A DNA stretch of 64,000 nt, taken from assembly GCF_964355755.1 (NCBI RefSeq), contig NC_092670.1:35639795-35703794 (forward strand), written 5' to 3'. The position numbers were made by a program, and so were the translations under genes. Below the pieces are notes generated by a model. The model saw only the letters and a list, made by a program, of their open reading frames with translations. It was not told the DNA's origin and searched no databases. Each line of letters begins with the position of its first letter. Position 1 is the stretch's first letter. Shown piece by piece: positions 48,301 through 58,835 of this stretch. This DNA is from Antedon mediterranea. Taxonomy: Eukaryota > Echinodermata > Crinoidea > Comatulida > Antedonidae.

Positions 48301-51300
48301 TGCAAAAGGAGGCCTGGAAGTGCAATTTTTTCCCAATTTAAATACAGTACAAAGTTGGCCACTTCTGATGTGCCCATCCCCCACCAACACCTCTAAATAA
48401 AATATCAAGACTGCGAGTACTGCAACATTGTCTTGTGATAAACAAATATTGCCATTCTTCAGTTACTAATTTTACAAATTAAACGTGACAATGGAATTGG
48501 TAAGCGAACATGATCATACCAAACGTTTGTACATGAACATTATGTTGCACAAAATTTGGCCTACTTTATGGTATTTATTTTTTATTTCATATTCACTGAT
48601 AGATATATACAGCTGCAATGGAAAGCTGACACCGTGCATGTCGCCTCTTTTTCGAAAGCATCTCAACGGTTTTTTATAAGCCAGTAGTTTGGCTGTTTGG
48701 CTTTACCTTCAGAAAAGTTTTGACCCCACCAATGTTGTTTTAAAAATGTTTATAGAGAGATTAATTTAAGGGTTAGTTGTAAATTAAGGATGGGTATGTT
48801 ACCGACAACAGGTAGGCCAATCGTCGCTAGACATAGTACAACAATTTGACGTGAGGTATAGACTGCAATAGATCTGTAAAGGGCCTGATTTGCTAAAGTT
48901 ATTTAAGTAAACCAGTAACATTGATTAGGCCTACATACTTATAAACATATACATATAATATTTATCTATTGGTTTAACTTACCGGTTCATCATTACGGCC
49001 ACAGTAATAACGTATCAAACATGATAAGGAAACGATAAGTAGAACGACACCAACAATAATTGCAATGATGATAAATCCAAATATAAGTTTTTCATTTTTT
49101 AAAAAACATGCTAAAGTTTTGCATTTCGTTTTGCATTCACATTTTTCCAAATCATAACCATAATGACCACATGTCTCCTCAAAACATTTACAATCATCTG
49201 GATCATCTACCGAACAACCATGCACGCATTTTTCGTTACAAATCGTGCAATTTTCTTCAAAACTGATGTCCGTGCACGTATTATGTAGGCCTATATTGTA
49301 ACAACAATTGTCCATCATTTCTGTTACCATGTCTGTGGCTGCTTCCATAGTCGTGTTTGCCACAGTTGTGTTTCCTACCACAGTTGGTGTTGGTCGAGTT
49401 GTTGTAGGAAGAGTTGTTGTTGCCACAGTTGTAGAAGATTCTGTTCCATTCAATCTGGTAGAAGTATTCACTATTGTAGTTAATATAGTTCCTTGTATTG
49501 TTGTGGTTTCAGAACATTTAAGTATATAGTATTCTGTTGCTGCACACATCTATTGAAAAAGAAAATAAAATTTAAAACCTTTGAAAATACCACCTCAAAA
49601 TTCCCCTGATAACCTCGGTTTTCCTTGATTTTTTCCACTAAAATACAATTTCATCCGATTTTTTTTGGAAAACAACAAAAAGATCAGATAATAACCAAAT
49701 GTACAATTATCACTGCTACAAGAAAGAACTATAATAAATAATATCCATGCGTTGTTGATTTATTATTATTATATTATACATTGTGTACCATAGCGCCTTC
49801 TATGGTTTTATCATTACAAATATTATAGCACACTCTATATTATTTTGTACATTGCTTTCATTGCGATATTTAATTTTTTTCAAGTTGACAGGGAGTCTAC
49901 CTTACTTGAGTTTATCTGTCCATATGGATAGAAATGTTTTAAATATTGAGGAACTTAAAACTTAAAATGGTTTAAAACTTTAAACGAGTCATTTATACAT
50001 TTTTTTTTTAAATCAATGAACTAAAGGCAAAAACAGAACAACTGTTTTCAACCTGTATGCAGTATGGCTGAATGTTTTACATACTTTAACTCTAGTGGTC
50101 TGGCCATGGATCTATACATTTATAGGTCCATGGTCTGACCATAGGGCATTCATATCTGTCTAGTTGATCTCATTTTTTATCTCTAAAGATGTATTGTCCC
50201 CTAAAAAATGAAGATTAATTAAATCAGACTTTGAATAGGTTATTTTGTAGTTTAATCAAGTTAATCACTTTGTGAAAAAACATTAAAATGACAAAATAAA
50301 TGGTTAAATTCAACCAAAAGCCCATTGGCTAGCAGCCAATTTGATTATTTTTTGCTTTAAATTACAGTATTTTTCAGGTAAATGCTATTTTTTCCATCCA
50401 AAGGTTTTGATCAATGTAGATTAACTATTATGCAACATTAAAATGGCATATTCAACAAAAAATGTCACTGTAATCATTATTTTTCCAGGGGGAAAATACA
50501 TTATAATCTATAACCATTCTTTTTTCAAGTTCCCAATTCTATATAGTCAGTTTTGTTGCCACAGGGTGACAGATGGATGAGGTTCTCATCAACATTCAAA
50601 AGTAACAATTATCTACTTGTCCAAGACCTAATTATGATATAAATGAAATTTAATAATCAACAAATCATTGGAATCCCCTCCTGGTCACAAAACAGATGCG
50701 GTAGGGGGGCTTGTAATGACCTAAAAAGATTATTTTTAAACATAATCATTGTGTATTGTTGTCAATTTAATAACTAGATATATTGCATAAACAATCATTG
50801 ACTCAATCACTCTGAGTTATTAATATTAAATAATGCAAGCCATCCATTTGAAAAAAAATTAGAATAAAATAGAATTTTATGAAGTCATACAGTTTAAAAT
50901 TAGTTTCCAGTGTAAGTTTTGTGGCTCGAGGAGGGGGTAACTTGTATGAACTACTAAACAGAGTACCACAGGTAACTGTTATACTTTTAGCAATTTTAAA
51001 AGAAGAAATAACTAAAGTTGTATAACATGCAACAATTGTAATTTTAGATTTGAGAAAATTTTATTTTTAGTTTCATTTAAATGAAATCTGTTTTGATATA
51101 TATGTTTTGTAACTTGAAAAAGTTACTTTATTATTATTTTGTATTACTTTGTAATGTAACCAAGTTAAGTAATGTATACTGTTTTATGAAATACAGAAAA
51201 TAAAATAATTAAAAAAAAAGTTTCATTTTGATGCTAGATAGCATTACCATAATAAAGTCACAAGGTAATGAAAACACATTATTTCCACCAAAAAAATTAC

Positions 51301-54300
51301 AAATTTTCAAAAACAAAAGAGAAAGATACGGGGAAGTAGACCAGTAAATTAACGTAGATAAAAATGATTCTTCGATATTGACAATATAAAACATTGTTCT
51401 GGTAGCTGACAGAGACAGCAATATTTCCTGTTTAGATCCGTGTCTTTCCATTCTGATGATCTTCCTGTTATAGTGTAGGTGATTTCCTGCAACTATCGTA
51501 CTAGAAAGCTACATTGAATATTAATCAATGTTAAGTACAAAAGTACGCCAAGGCAAAAATGAGTACTTTATACAGGGTGGCCCAGTGGTGTAACGCAGAT
51601 GCCTTTAGGGCCCCTGGTTTAGGGACACAATAACGTAGCCCTTCAACACAAAGGCTTCTGGCATTCTTAGGCCGGTATTCATGAAAGGGGACTATCCTTA
51701 GTCCTGGACTATCTAGTCCAGGACTAAGGATAATCCTGGACTATCCTTGATATGGTATTCATGAAACCTGGACTAAATAGTCCTGGATTAAGCCATGGAA
51801 AATTACAGCAGCTAGGTGGTCCATGATGTTTCCTTCTTTTTTTTTTGACATAAGATAATGCCTTTTTTTCTCCGGGCGCTGCTCTGGGGCACCTTATAAG
51901 CTAAGGGTTTAGCCAGTAGTGCTTATAACTGTGACACCACTAAGGGTGGCTAACAATTGCTGTTCTACAGTATACCCCTTGTATGAAAAGAAATGCTTAA
52001 CTCAAAATCATTCATCAATAATTTTAATGTTTAATGTACGTTTTTAAACATCATATTACAATGTGTGTTATCTATGAATAGTTTTGAAATGTATAAATAA
52101 ATGGGAAATATTCTATTATTTCTATTTTATTTTTCTGCATGTGATTTATTTTAAACTTTTTATATTGACTTTGACATTTGTCCTTGTTTTTTACACTAAA
52201 AGTAAAACACAAAAGTATAAGCAACACAATAATGTTTAAAAGTCGAAGAAACAATAAAGAATTCTAAGAAGAAAAAAATTCAAAATGTGTGATTCACCAT
52301 TCTGTACACATTACCAGGCTCTTTTTTTACTTTGAAATTTGGATAATAAGAGTTTTCATACACACACCATGTTTTTGCTAAGCCATTGAATTAAATAAAA
52401 TTAATACCATTGCCATGTTTAACAGAATACTGTGTTATTCATTTTGAACAAGTGATAACCAAGTTAAAGCTCTGTCTACACTATGAAACTATAGTTTGAC
52501 AAAAAAGTGTCATGTGTCCAAATATGGTAGTGATATGCCTAAATATGATAGTGATATGACATCATCATGTCTATATATGGCACATCACATTTTTCTGTCA
52601 CATAAAGTTTGACAGTGTAGACAAAAAGGCTTAATAAAAAACTGTACACAAAAATGTCAATCCTCTGAAGCTAAGAGCGTATCGATCTGTTATATACATA
52701 GATACAAAGTGTTGACATGGTTTATAGTGTTATTTTAATTGTTGAACTTTAAACTACTCTACAGTATATTGTTTAATTAGTTATAAACACACACACGCAG
52801 TGAATTGACAATGGTGTTCTTTTTTTTGTAAAAAGTGATGATATTTACTTAATTGAGAAGATCAATACAAATAGGTTAGACTACACTCATGTAGATGGCT
52901 TAGTGATGTGTTAAGGTGTGCCATCCAATGCAAATGTTATCATCAGAAACCGTCACTAACTGAGGCAGCGCCACTGAATCTTAATTTCAAAGGCAGTTTC
53001 TCAGTACTATACAGTACTTTGTAAAATAGTAACCTATGTTTTAATCTTTAAGTACCTATGTTCTGTTGAATTTTCTACAACTTAATACCAGGAAATCCTG
53101 ACAACTAAAACAATGATGAGGAGTAAGACCCTCGATGTAGTTTTAATGTGTAGATAAAGGCCAAAGATTGAGGAAGTATGTTTCTTAGGAAGACGAGATG
53201 TTTTTATTATGTACTGTAATTACCTGATTACAGGTGCAATCACCTTTAATTCATTATTATTCAGCTTCTCAGTACATATTGTAACTCATGTTATTTAAGT
53301 GCCGATGTTCTGTTGAATTTTCTACAACTTAATACCATGAAATCCTGACAACAAGACCCTCGGCCTCGACTCAATGTAGTTTTAATGTGTATATAAAGGT
53401 CAAAGATTGAGGAGGAAGTATGTTTCTTAGAAGACCACAATGTATTTTGAGATTTGTATTATGTAATTACCTGATTACAGGTGCAATGATCACCTTTAAT
53501 TCATTGTGCCAGAAAATAAAATATGATAATTTTAAATGTACAATGTAAGTTTTCGCGCCACGATTTTAGGCAGTTATATTCAAGAGAACGGAATCATTAG
53601 GAAACAGTTACCATGCGGTAGCTTATTGTTTACTATGGCTCAACAAATTCCGGGTGTTTTGCCCATATAGAAAAAGATGCTTACAAAAAAATCAATATAT
53701 TGTACTTTATCGATCCATTTGACAAGAAATGAAGCCTATCTAGGACGATAATGATTGATAACTAGATATGTATTTTTTATGTACAGTAGTAAAAAAAATA
53801 AAAAATGTTTTTATCATCGAACAATAGGATAACCATTTTATACTAATTAATAATTAATAATAATTACCTTCACAAGTTCAATCAAATGATGTCATCATTA
53901 GTTTATTAGTTATTTTCTTCAGCATAAATAGTTATCCTATAGCTAGAATAAAAACTGCTCTAATTTCTTTTATTTTATGTAAGAAAAATCTTATTCACGT
54001 ATTGTTATTGTTTTTAGTACAAATAAATGTAATAAATGTACTGCATTGTGTTGAATAAAAATTATAACATTCTATATATCTTTTTATTTTAATTTTAAAA
54101 ATAAATGTAAAAAACCAACAATAGATTCTGAAATTGTTTAGTGTTATCTGGTATAAACCAAATACAACTACATTTTACAGTCATTATTTGAATTTGTAAT
54201 GTCCAAAATATGCTGTCACTTTGTCGACAAAGCTATTTTTCCAGTTTTATTTATCAATTCAATACAAAGAATAGTGTGCTTTTAGAATTAAGTTCTTTGA

Positions 54301-56292
54301 ATACAAAAAAAAACTAGCCACGCATCAGTAAAAAATAATGTAACAAAACGTGAGATCATTTAAAAAATACTTTGACAATACTAGTTCCTCTTTTAACAAC
54401 TGGTATTAACAAATAATAGTAATAGTTTCATGTGATCTACGTCAAAGTTTCACTTTAAGTAAAGATATAATAGGCAAAGCTGCTGACATAAATTGAAATC
54501 GTAAAGTTTTTTTCAGTATTTATTTAATTTTAATTTTAGTGACTATTAAGAGTGAGTGAGTGGCCGAGCGGTTAAGACAGTGGAACCGTAATTACGTAGC
54601 CATAACATCGGCAGGGGTTCGAGGCTCACTCACTCCATGGTTCTGGTGGTAGAACGAGTCTTCTCGGATATGGACTATAAACCGTAGGTCCAGTGTACAC
54701 ATCTAGCTTGTGTGCACTTTAAAGAACCTAGTACATCTTTCCAGACGAGTAGGGGGTTACCCCGGTGTATTAGTACATCACAGCCACTGATCACCAACTG
54801 GGCCCTCTGGGAGACCAGTCTTTGACTGAAGAGGTTACCCAGTATAAATATAAATTTCAATTCAAATGAGACTTGTGAAAATAAATACTAATGCACTTAA
54901 ATGCACTAAAGGATGAACCACAATTTTTAATTCTGGGATTTTATAATTCAGACTAGCATGATTATGAAATTTTAGGGACCTAATTCCTACTGTATTTAAC
55001 CAATAGTGTTACATGGTATAACAATCTATTAATGACACATGGTGTTACTAGTTGGATAAAGCTATGGCATGGTAAACTGGTTGATGATCATGATTTTAGG
55101 CCTACTGTATTATGTCGGCACAGTTGACCATCAATATTTGGTGTGGCGCTTGTCAATATTTGGTGTGGCGCTTGTCAATATTTGGTGTGGCGCTTGTCAA
55201 TATTTGGTGTGGCGCTTGTCAATATTTGGTGTGGCGCTTGTCAATATTTGGTGTGGCGCTTGTCAATATTTGGTGTGGCGCTTGTCAATATTTGGTGTGG
55301 CGCTTGTCAATATTTGGTGTGGCACTTGTCAATATTTGGTGTGGCGCTTGTCAATATTTGGTGTGGCCCTTGTCAATATTTGGTGTGGCGCTTGTCAATA
55401 TTTGGTGTGGCGCTTGTCAATATTTGGTGTGGCGCTTGTCAATATTTGGTGTGGAGCGGCCTATTGGCACACAGGTGACCATGCGTCTTTACACACTATA
55501 GGTTGTCTATCCGCACAGAGAACTAGATGCACAGTTGATCTACCTTGACTTTCTATCAATAGAAAACTTTACATAGACGCACAATCAACTGGGCCGGCTT
55601 TATCGAAAAATAATATTATGATATTGATTGATTGATTGATTCTTTTATTTTTCACACAACATTCTTAAAAATATAAATAAAAGATTAAGTACAATAAAGT
55701 GTGAAAAACAGGATAACCACAAGCAAGCAAAGCTTTTAATCTGTGGCACCCTAACTTAAAATATAAATTTACAAATATATTACAAAAAATGTATATGTAT
55801 GGTTGACCATGCTGAAATAGCCAAATTCATTTATAACATTATAATAAAAACATTCCACAACATAGTTTGTGTATTTTAAACATAAAATTTAAAATGTCGA
55901 TGTCTAATTTAGCAATATTACAAGCAAATTGGCTTCAAAATTAAAAGTTTGAAACGGAAAAAAATTAGTCTTGACGCCAATTTAGGCCTTGGCGTTTCAA
56001 CAATTCGAACATTTATTGAGGGAGAAACCTCCATGATGTGGGCCTGATCCACTGGGGAAACCTCGGATAAAACTACATTACAATATACCACTGTATATAA
56101 AACTGTAAATACACTAGCTGAAACAATATAATAATCTACAATACAACCAGGCACAGTAGCACAAAGAATAAGGATGATTTAGAGATCATAAGGAGGAGGA
56201 AATAATCAATATTCACTTACTTCGTCGGCAACCACGACTGTCTGCCAAAAACTACCACCACACACCAACATGAGGAGCACAGCGTAAAACAT
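41339..56292 (-). CDS. Single-pass membrane protein with phosphotyrosine-docking repeat tail (complete, 6 exons)
   Basis: Joined exons: 56292-56221, 49549-48983, 48091-48059, 44544-44461, 44206-43900 and 42336-41339 (TGA stop 41341-41339), 686 codons plus stop, all phases matching. Order: signal peptide (1 to about 22); Thr/Ser-rich mucin-like stalk with several NxT/NxS sequons (about 37-103); 14-Cys module (106-172); membrane helix (about 179-203) followed by RYYCGR; then a cytoplasmic tail of about 480 residues. Tail: Pro-rich part with PPLPQP, PPPLPPT (SH3-type) and YGNV, YGNE, YGNI sites (253-354); six 15-residue repeats DYGGDYEIPVPSENK (about 416-501); then YEFV, YEAP, YETP, YENT, YDAP and YNQP. 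YxxP is the Crk SH2 consensus and YxN the Grb2 consensus, so I infer a tyrosine-phosphorylated receptor or adaptor that recruits Crk/Grb2. The ectodomain is not recognised. No ITAM spacing and no kinase domain are present. Confidence 0.85.
41900..42155 (-). repeat. 45-bp coding tandem repeat (6 units)
   Basis: Each unit encodes DYGGDYEIPVPSENK. Units differ by a few bases, mainly at third codon positions (for example GTAGTC versus GTAATC on the plus strand), showing recent array expansion with protein conservation. Confidence 0.9.
42337..43899. other. Receptor gene intron 5
   Basis: Holds a CTCTGTCTACACTATC MITE (43647-43804) close to exon 5 and a G-rich stretch at about 42864-42880. No coding signal. 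Confidence 0.6.
43647..43804. mobile_element. MITE, family B
   Basis: AGCTCTGTCTACACTATC at the left and GATAGTGTAGACAGAC at the right; right flank TTAA (43805-43808), left flank mutated to CTAA. Confidence 0.82.
43900..44206 (-). CDS. Receptor gene, exon 5 (YGN sites and polyproline)
   Basis: 307 nt with TTTCAG acceptor and GTAAAA donor, leaving one base that pairs with the two-base start of exon 6 (codon GAG). Encodes AYGNVNVLGQVD, then DYGNEYGNIGN (three YxN Grb2-SH2-type sites), TAPPLPQPHR and SSPPPLPPTNTP (class II SH3-like polyproline), ending GDLLKKRL. Confidence 0.85.
44461..44544 (-). CDS. Receptor gene, exon 4 (Pro/Ser-rich tail)
   Basis: 84 nt, phase 0-0, TTTTAG acceptor and GTAAGT donor. 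Encodes PTPVQKPPNLLPTSTSSS and then MPARVIDAEP, a disordered proline-rich segment with a PVQKPP SH3-type core. Confidence 0.78.
44986..45160. repeat. Imperfect tandem duplication (~90 bp unit)
   Basis: AAGTATTTCCCCATTA and AACTTCATAGAATAACATT followed by GACTACCATGTTTTATAGT occur twice in the same order. Confidence 0.8.
46645..46965 (-). mobile_element. Long-hairpin element, copy 2 (opposite orientation)
   Basis: Reverse complement of the 8.4 kb copy along its whole length, including hairpin, loop and the CACATTCGTCCAATCAAATG flank; differences are few. Confidence 0.82.
48059..48091 (-). CDS. Receptor gene, exon 3 (33-nt micro-exon)
   Basis: Only 11 codons, MRFKSWKATDE, between TTTAG and GTATAA. 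Basic juxtamembrane sequence fits the position right after the membrane helix. It is phase 0-0, so inclusion is optional for the frame; confidence is moderate because a 33-nt exon has little intrinsic signal. Confidence 0.6.
48092..48982. other. Receptor gene intron 2 with ~117-bp tandem duplication
   Basis: Two adjacent diverged copies, about 48187-48303 and 48304-48426, share AGGAGGCCTGGAAGTGCA and GTACTGCAA. Otherwise unremarkable. Confidence 0.65.
48983..49549 (-). CDS. Receptor gene, exon 2 (ectodomain and membrane helix)
   Basis: A 567-nt exon (189 codons, phase 0-0) with a pyrimidine-rich tract ending ATAG and GTAAGT donor. It starts MCAATEYYILKC, continues with a Thr-rich stretch (TTTLPTTTRPTPT), then a compact module with 14 cysteines (CC, TCT, CTIC, EKC, GCS, DCKC, ETC, KCEC, TKC, LAC). 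The membrane helix FGFIIIAIIVGVVLLIVSLS and a basic stop-transfer RYYCGR follow. The cysteine spacing is EGF-like in density but matches no EGF consensus I can verify. Confidence 0.9.
50185..50511. mobile_element. AAGATGTATTGTCCC-family element, copy 3
   Basis: Left end AAAGATGTATTGTCCCC, internal ATTAATTAAATCAGACTTTG as in copy 2. The right end is eroded (GGGGGAAAATACATTATA). Confidence 0.7.
51668..51790. repeat. Palindromic cluster of CTAGTCCAGGACTA motifs
   Basis: GGTATTCATGAAAGGGGACT ... TAGTCCTGGACTATCTAGTC ... GGTATTCATGAAACCTGGAC; several self-complementary AGTCCTGGACT-type cores form alternative hairpins. Confidence 0.7.
52468..52630. mobile_element. TTAA-flanked MITE, family B
   Basis: AGCTCTGTCTACACTATG left end, GACAGTGTAGACAAAAAGGC right end, TTAA on both sides (52464-52467, 52631-52634). 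Confidence 0.85.
53012..53509. repeat. Tandem duplication (~245 bp unit)
   Basis: Two adjacent copies share ATGTTCTGTTGAATTTTCTA, TAGTTTTAATGTGT and ATTACCTGATTACAGGTGCA in the same order, with indels. Confidence 0.85.
54550..54857 (+). mobile_element. tRNA-derived SINE, intact plus-strand copy
   Basis: Head GAGTGAGTGGCCGAGCGG (A box) and GGGTTCGAGGCTCACTCA (B box) give the acceptor-stem pairing GAGTGAG/CTCACTC of a Leu/Ser-type tRNA. The body ends ACCCAGTATAAATATAAAT. Pol III promoter boxes look intact. It lies against the direction of the host gene, in intron 1 of the receptor gene. Confidence 0.88.
55130..55455. repeat. 22-bp minisatellite (about 15 units)
   Basis: Unit TCAATATTTGGTGTGGCGCT+TG; only two units differ (GGCACTTG, GGCCCTTG). 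As 22 is not a multiple of three, reading cycles through all frames and stays open in all three on the plus strand, giving overlapping ORFs of up to 159 codons that are not evidence of a gene. Confidence 0.95.
56221..56292 (-). CDS. Receptor gene, exon 1 (signal peptide)
   Basis: ATG at 56292-56290 followed by MFYAVLLMLVCGGSFWQTVV and then VADE, a typical hydrophobic signal sequence with a likely cleavage after the small residues before DE. GTAAGT donor follows in phase 0. Placed 6.7 kb upstream of exon 2; phase and topology (signal plus one membrane helix) make the pairing convincing. Confidence 0.78.
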
Positions 56293-57673
56293 TGTTCTTT
56301 CAAGTTCAACTAAAATAAACAGTTAAAATAAAACTTCATTTTCTCTAAATTGTCGCAAAAGATCGTACCAAAAACGAGACAAAATCAAAGTTTTTAACTT
56401 CTGAATTTTGGAGCCTTACCCGGAAATAAACTAAATAAACTTTTAAAGGCAACCGCGTTGAACTGTGCTACGATCTGAAGTGTTTACTTATCGTATGCTT
56501 GGTCAGGTTTAACCCGGAAGCTCAGTGAGTGGCCTTCTTCTTTGGTGTATGACGTAACCAGGAAATCCTTTTATTGGTCAATAGTTTATGATGTTATATA
56601 CAGCCCACGGGACTAATAATAGCCTCTTGTTGATAATGATAATATAGTAGGCCATTCACAACATCAACTAAAACAATATTACAAAACGGATTTACATCTT
56701 ACTTTATATTTTTTAATAATAGGCATCAATTTACAATGATTTTAATCATTTTCAATAATAATTCATTCAAAAATGCAAACGTTTACTACTTTCTAGCATA
56801 GGAGTAGTAAGCACATTTCTATATTTTCTGTAACCATGTTTCATAAGTATTATCTTGTAACACACAACATTGTCACAGTATGATAAACATGAAATAAACA
56901 AGTAGAAAATAATATATAACCAATGGAGTAATTTTGACAATAAATTGAATAAGTGTAAGACTATTAAGCATAGATAATACCTATAAATTAGTGGTAAAAA
57001 TATTACAAATACTAGAATACAAATTATACACAAAAGTCTAAATTCAGTCATATAATAGTATTACTTAATAAGTGAATGTCTTTAATTTTCATAAGAATTC
57101 AATATTTAAAAAAACAAATATATGCATAATGCAAATAAAAATAATATCACAATAATATAATTTGTTAAAATAATACATTTAATGAAAATATATATTTAAA
57201 TAAATAATATAATTTATTCAACTGAATAATTGTTCATAACAATTGAATTTATTCTAATACAATTATTATATTGTAGTACAGTGATTGGAATAGAAAAAAC
57301 ACAATACTGTACTAAGCAACATTATATCAACATAATAGAAATATAGCTTTCTATAATAACTACATCAAGAAAATCACTAAAATATGGTACGGATGCAGAT
57401 TTTCCCTTTCCCTGCAATTCTGTTTATATCCTGTGCACTTAGTGAAATTGTATACACATGTGACCAACAACCCTGCCAATAATTCAATACTAACACACAA
57501 GAAAAACAATGTATAGAGGGATTAACTTCCTCCATCAATTGAGTCAATAAAAATAACATTATAATAATAATGGTTTTTTTTTTTTACCAAACCTGATAAA
57601 ATGAGAGAAACAATGTACAGAAAACAACATAGGGTCGATTGTATTTGGAAAATAAGGTAATACTGTCAACATT

Positions 57674-57842
57674 ATGTTTATCGCAAATAGTGTACACAAC
57701 ACATCGTGTGAAGGGTTTGGGAGCAAACGTCACGACACGTACGTACATGATTTGTTGTTGGTAGGAATGCATCATGACCTTTCCCATCATGCATTGTGCA
57801 ATGACGTTCATCACGAAATCAGGCTATTTGCGACAAACCATA
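57674..57842. mobile_element. Small inverted-repeat element with TCGCAAATAG ends
   Basis: ATGTTTATCGCAAATAGTG at the left; the right end reverse-complements to ATGGTTTGTCGCAAATAGCC. About 169 bp, single copy here. Confidence 0.6.
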
Positions 57843-58639
57843 TTCCCATAAATAAAAACTAAAAAACCTATTTCCAACTATTTCCTACTCTATAAAATGC
57901 CTTCTGGAAATTGTGTCTCGGATGAAAGTAGTATATCAACAGGCGACTGCATTATAACAAAAAAAATTAAGCACTTTCTATACGATTGAAAATATCAATT
58001 CATTTACATTGCACAGTTTTAGATAATCTTGTTGCTATTAATATTATGAGATAAACTACATAAAAAAAGAAGCGTTCTAAACATTTTATTATTAAGCTAC
58101 TTATTTACCCTATCTTTGCTCCAATAACAAACTGTATATAATTGGTATAACATGTCCACAGATACAGTATCCATATTAAACAGTATTAAAACAAGTATTA
58201 AAGACCAGAAAGTTACCGTTTTTTTTATAACTATAAATTTTAAAAGCTTCTAAAATGTCATTTCCAGTCCGGTATTATGTTTCAGTTTTAGAGAGAAGGA
58301 AGCTCTATGGACTAAAAATAAAAAAGAGTACATCTCGACATAGGGAAGGTTTATGCGACAAGTTTACAGTGTGCGTCAACTGTTAGTGTACTTTAAACAC
58401 ACTCAGCTGAATGTATTTCGAACATTGTGCATTTTTATAAAAACTGTTTAGGTTGAGGTGAATCAGGAGAGTGGACCTTAGGATTAGCTTTGCACATGAT
58501 CCTACTTAATTACAGACATAATCATAAAACATGTTAAATGTTGAGCTTTTCTTCTTCCCTAAAATATAATATAGTGTTGAGGAAGCTTTGATCAGACTAG
58601 AACTTCTATAATATATTATATAGTATAGGATAATAGGAC

Positions 58640-58835
58640 ATCCAGGGGTGGCCAAGCCAGGGATGATACATCCCTGGATTTGCCACCCCTGGATGGGTCA
58701 TCCCTGGATGGGTCATCCCTGGATGGGTTGTCCCTGGCTGTGTCATCCCTGGCTGGGCCACACCTGGATAGGTCATCCCTGGATGGGTCGTCCCTGGCTG
58801 TGTCGTCCCTGGCTGGGTTATCCCTGGCTGAGTGG
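58640..58835. repeat. 15-bp minisatellite CATCCCTGGATGGGT (about 12 units)
   Basis: Units alternate between CATCCCTGGATGGGT and the variant GTCCCTGGCTGTGT. Being a multiple of three it opens frames on both strands (for example HPWMG and THPGM repeats) which I do not regard as genes. Confidence 0.9.

Larger units (their letters stand above)
49550..56220. other. Receptor gene intron 1
   Basis: Carries an AAGATGTATTGTCCC element (50185-50511), a TAGTCCTGGACTA palindrome cluster (51668-51790), a MITE (52468-52630), a 240-bp tandem duplication (53012-53509), a tRNA-derived SINE (54550-54857), a 22-bp array (55130-55455) and a possible LINE 3' tail on the minus strand (about 55625-55810). No coding exon supported. 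Confidence 0.6.

Noticed and set aside
54554-54640. A functional tRNA gene
   Set aside because: A and B boxes and an acceptor-like stem are present, but the sequence is the head of a SINE repeated elsewhere in the window, and the anticodon arm is not convincing.
55069-55548. 159-, 129- and 111-codon overlapping ORFs as genes
   Set aside because: All derive from the 22-bp array, which is stop-free in every plus frame.
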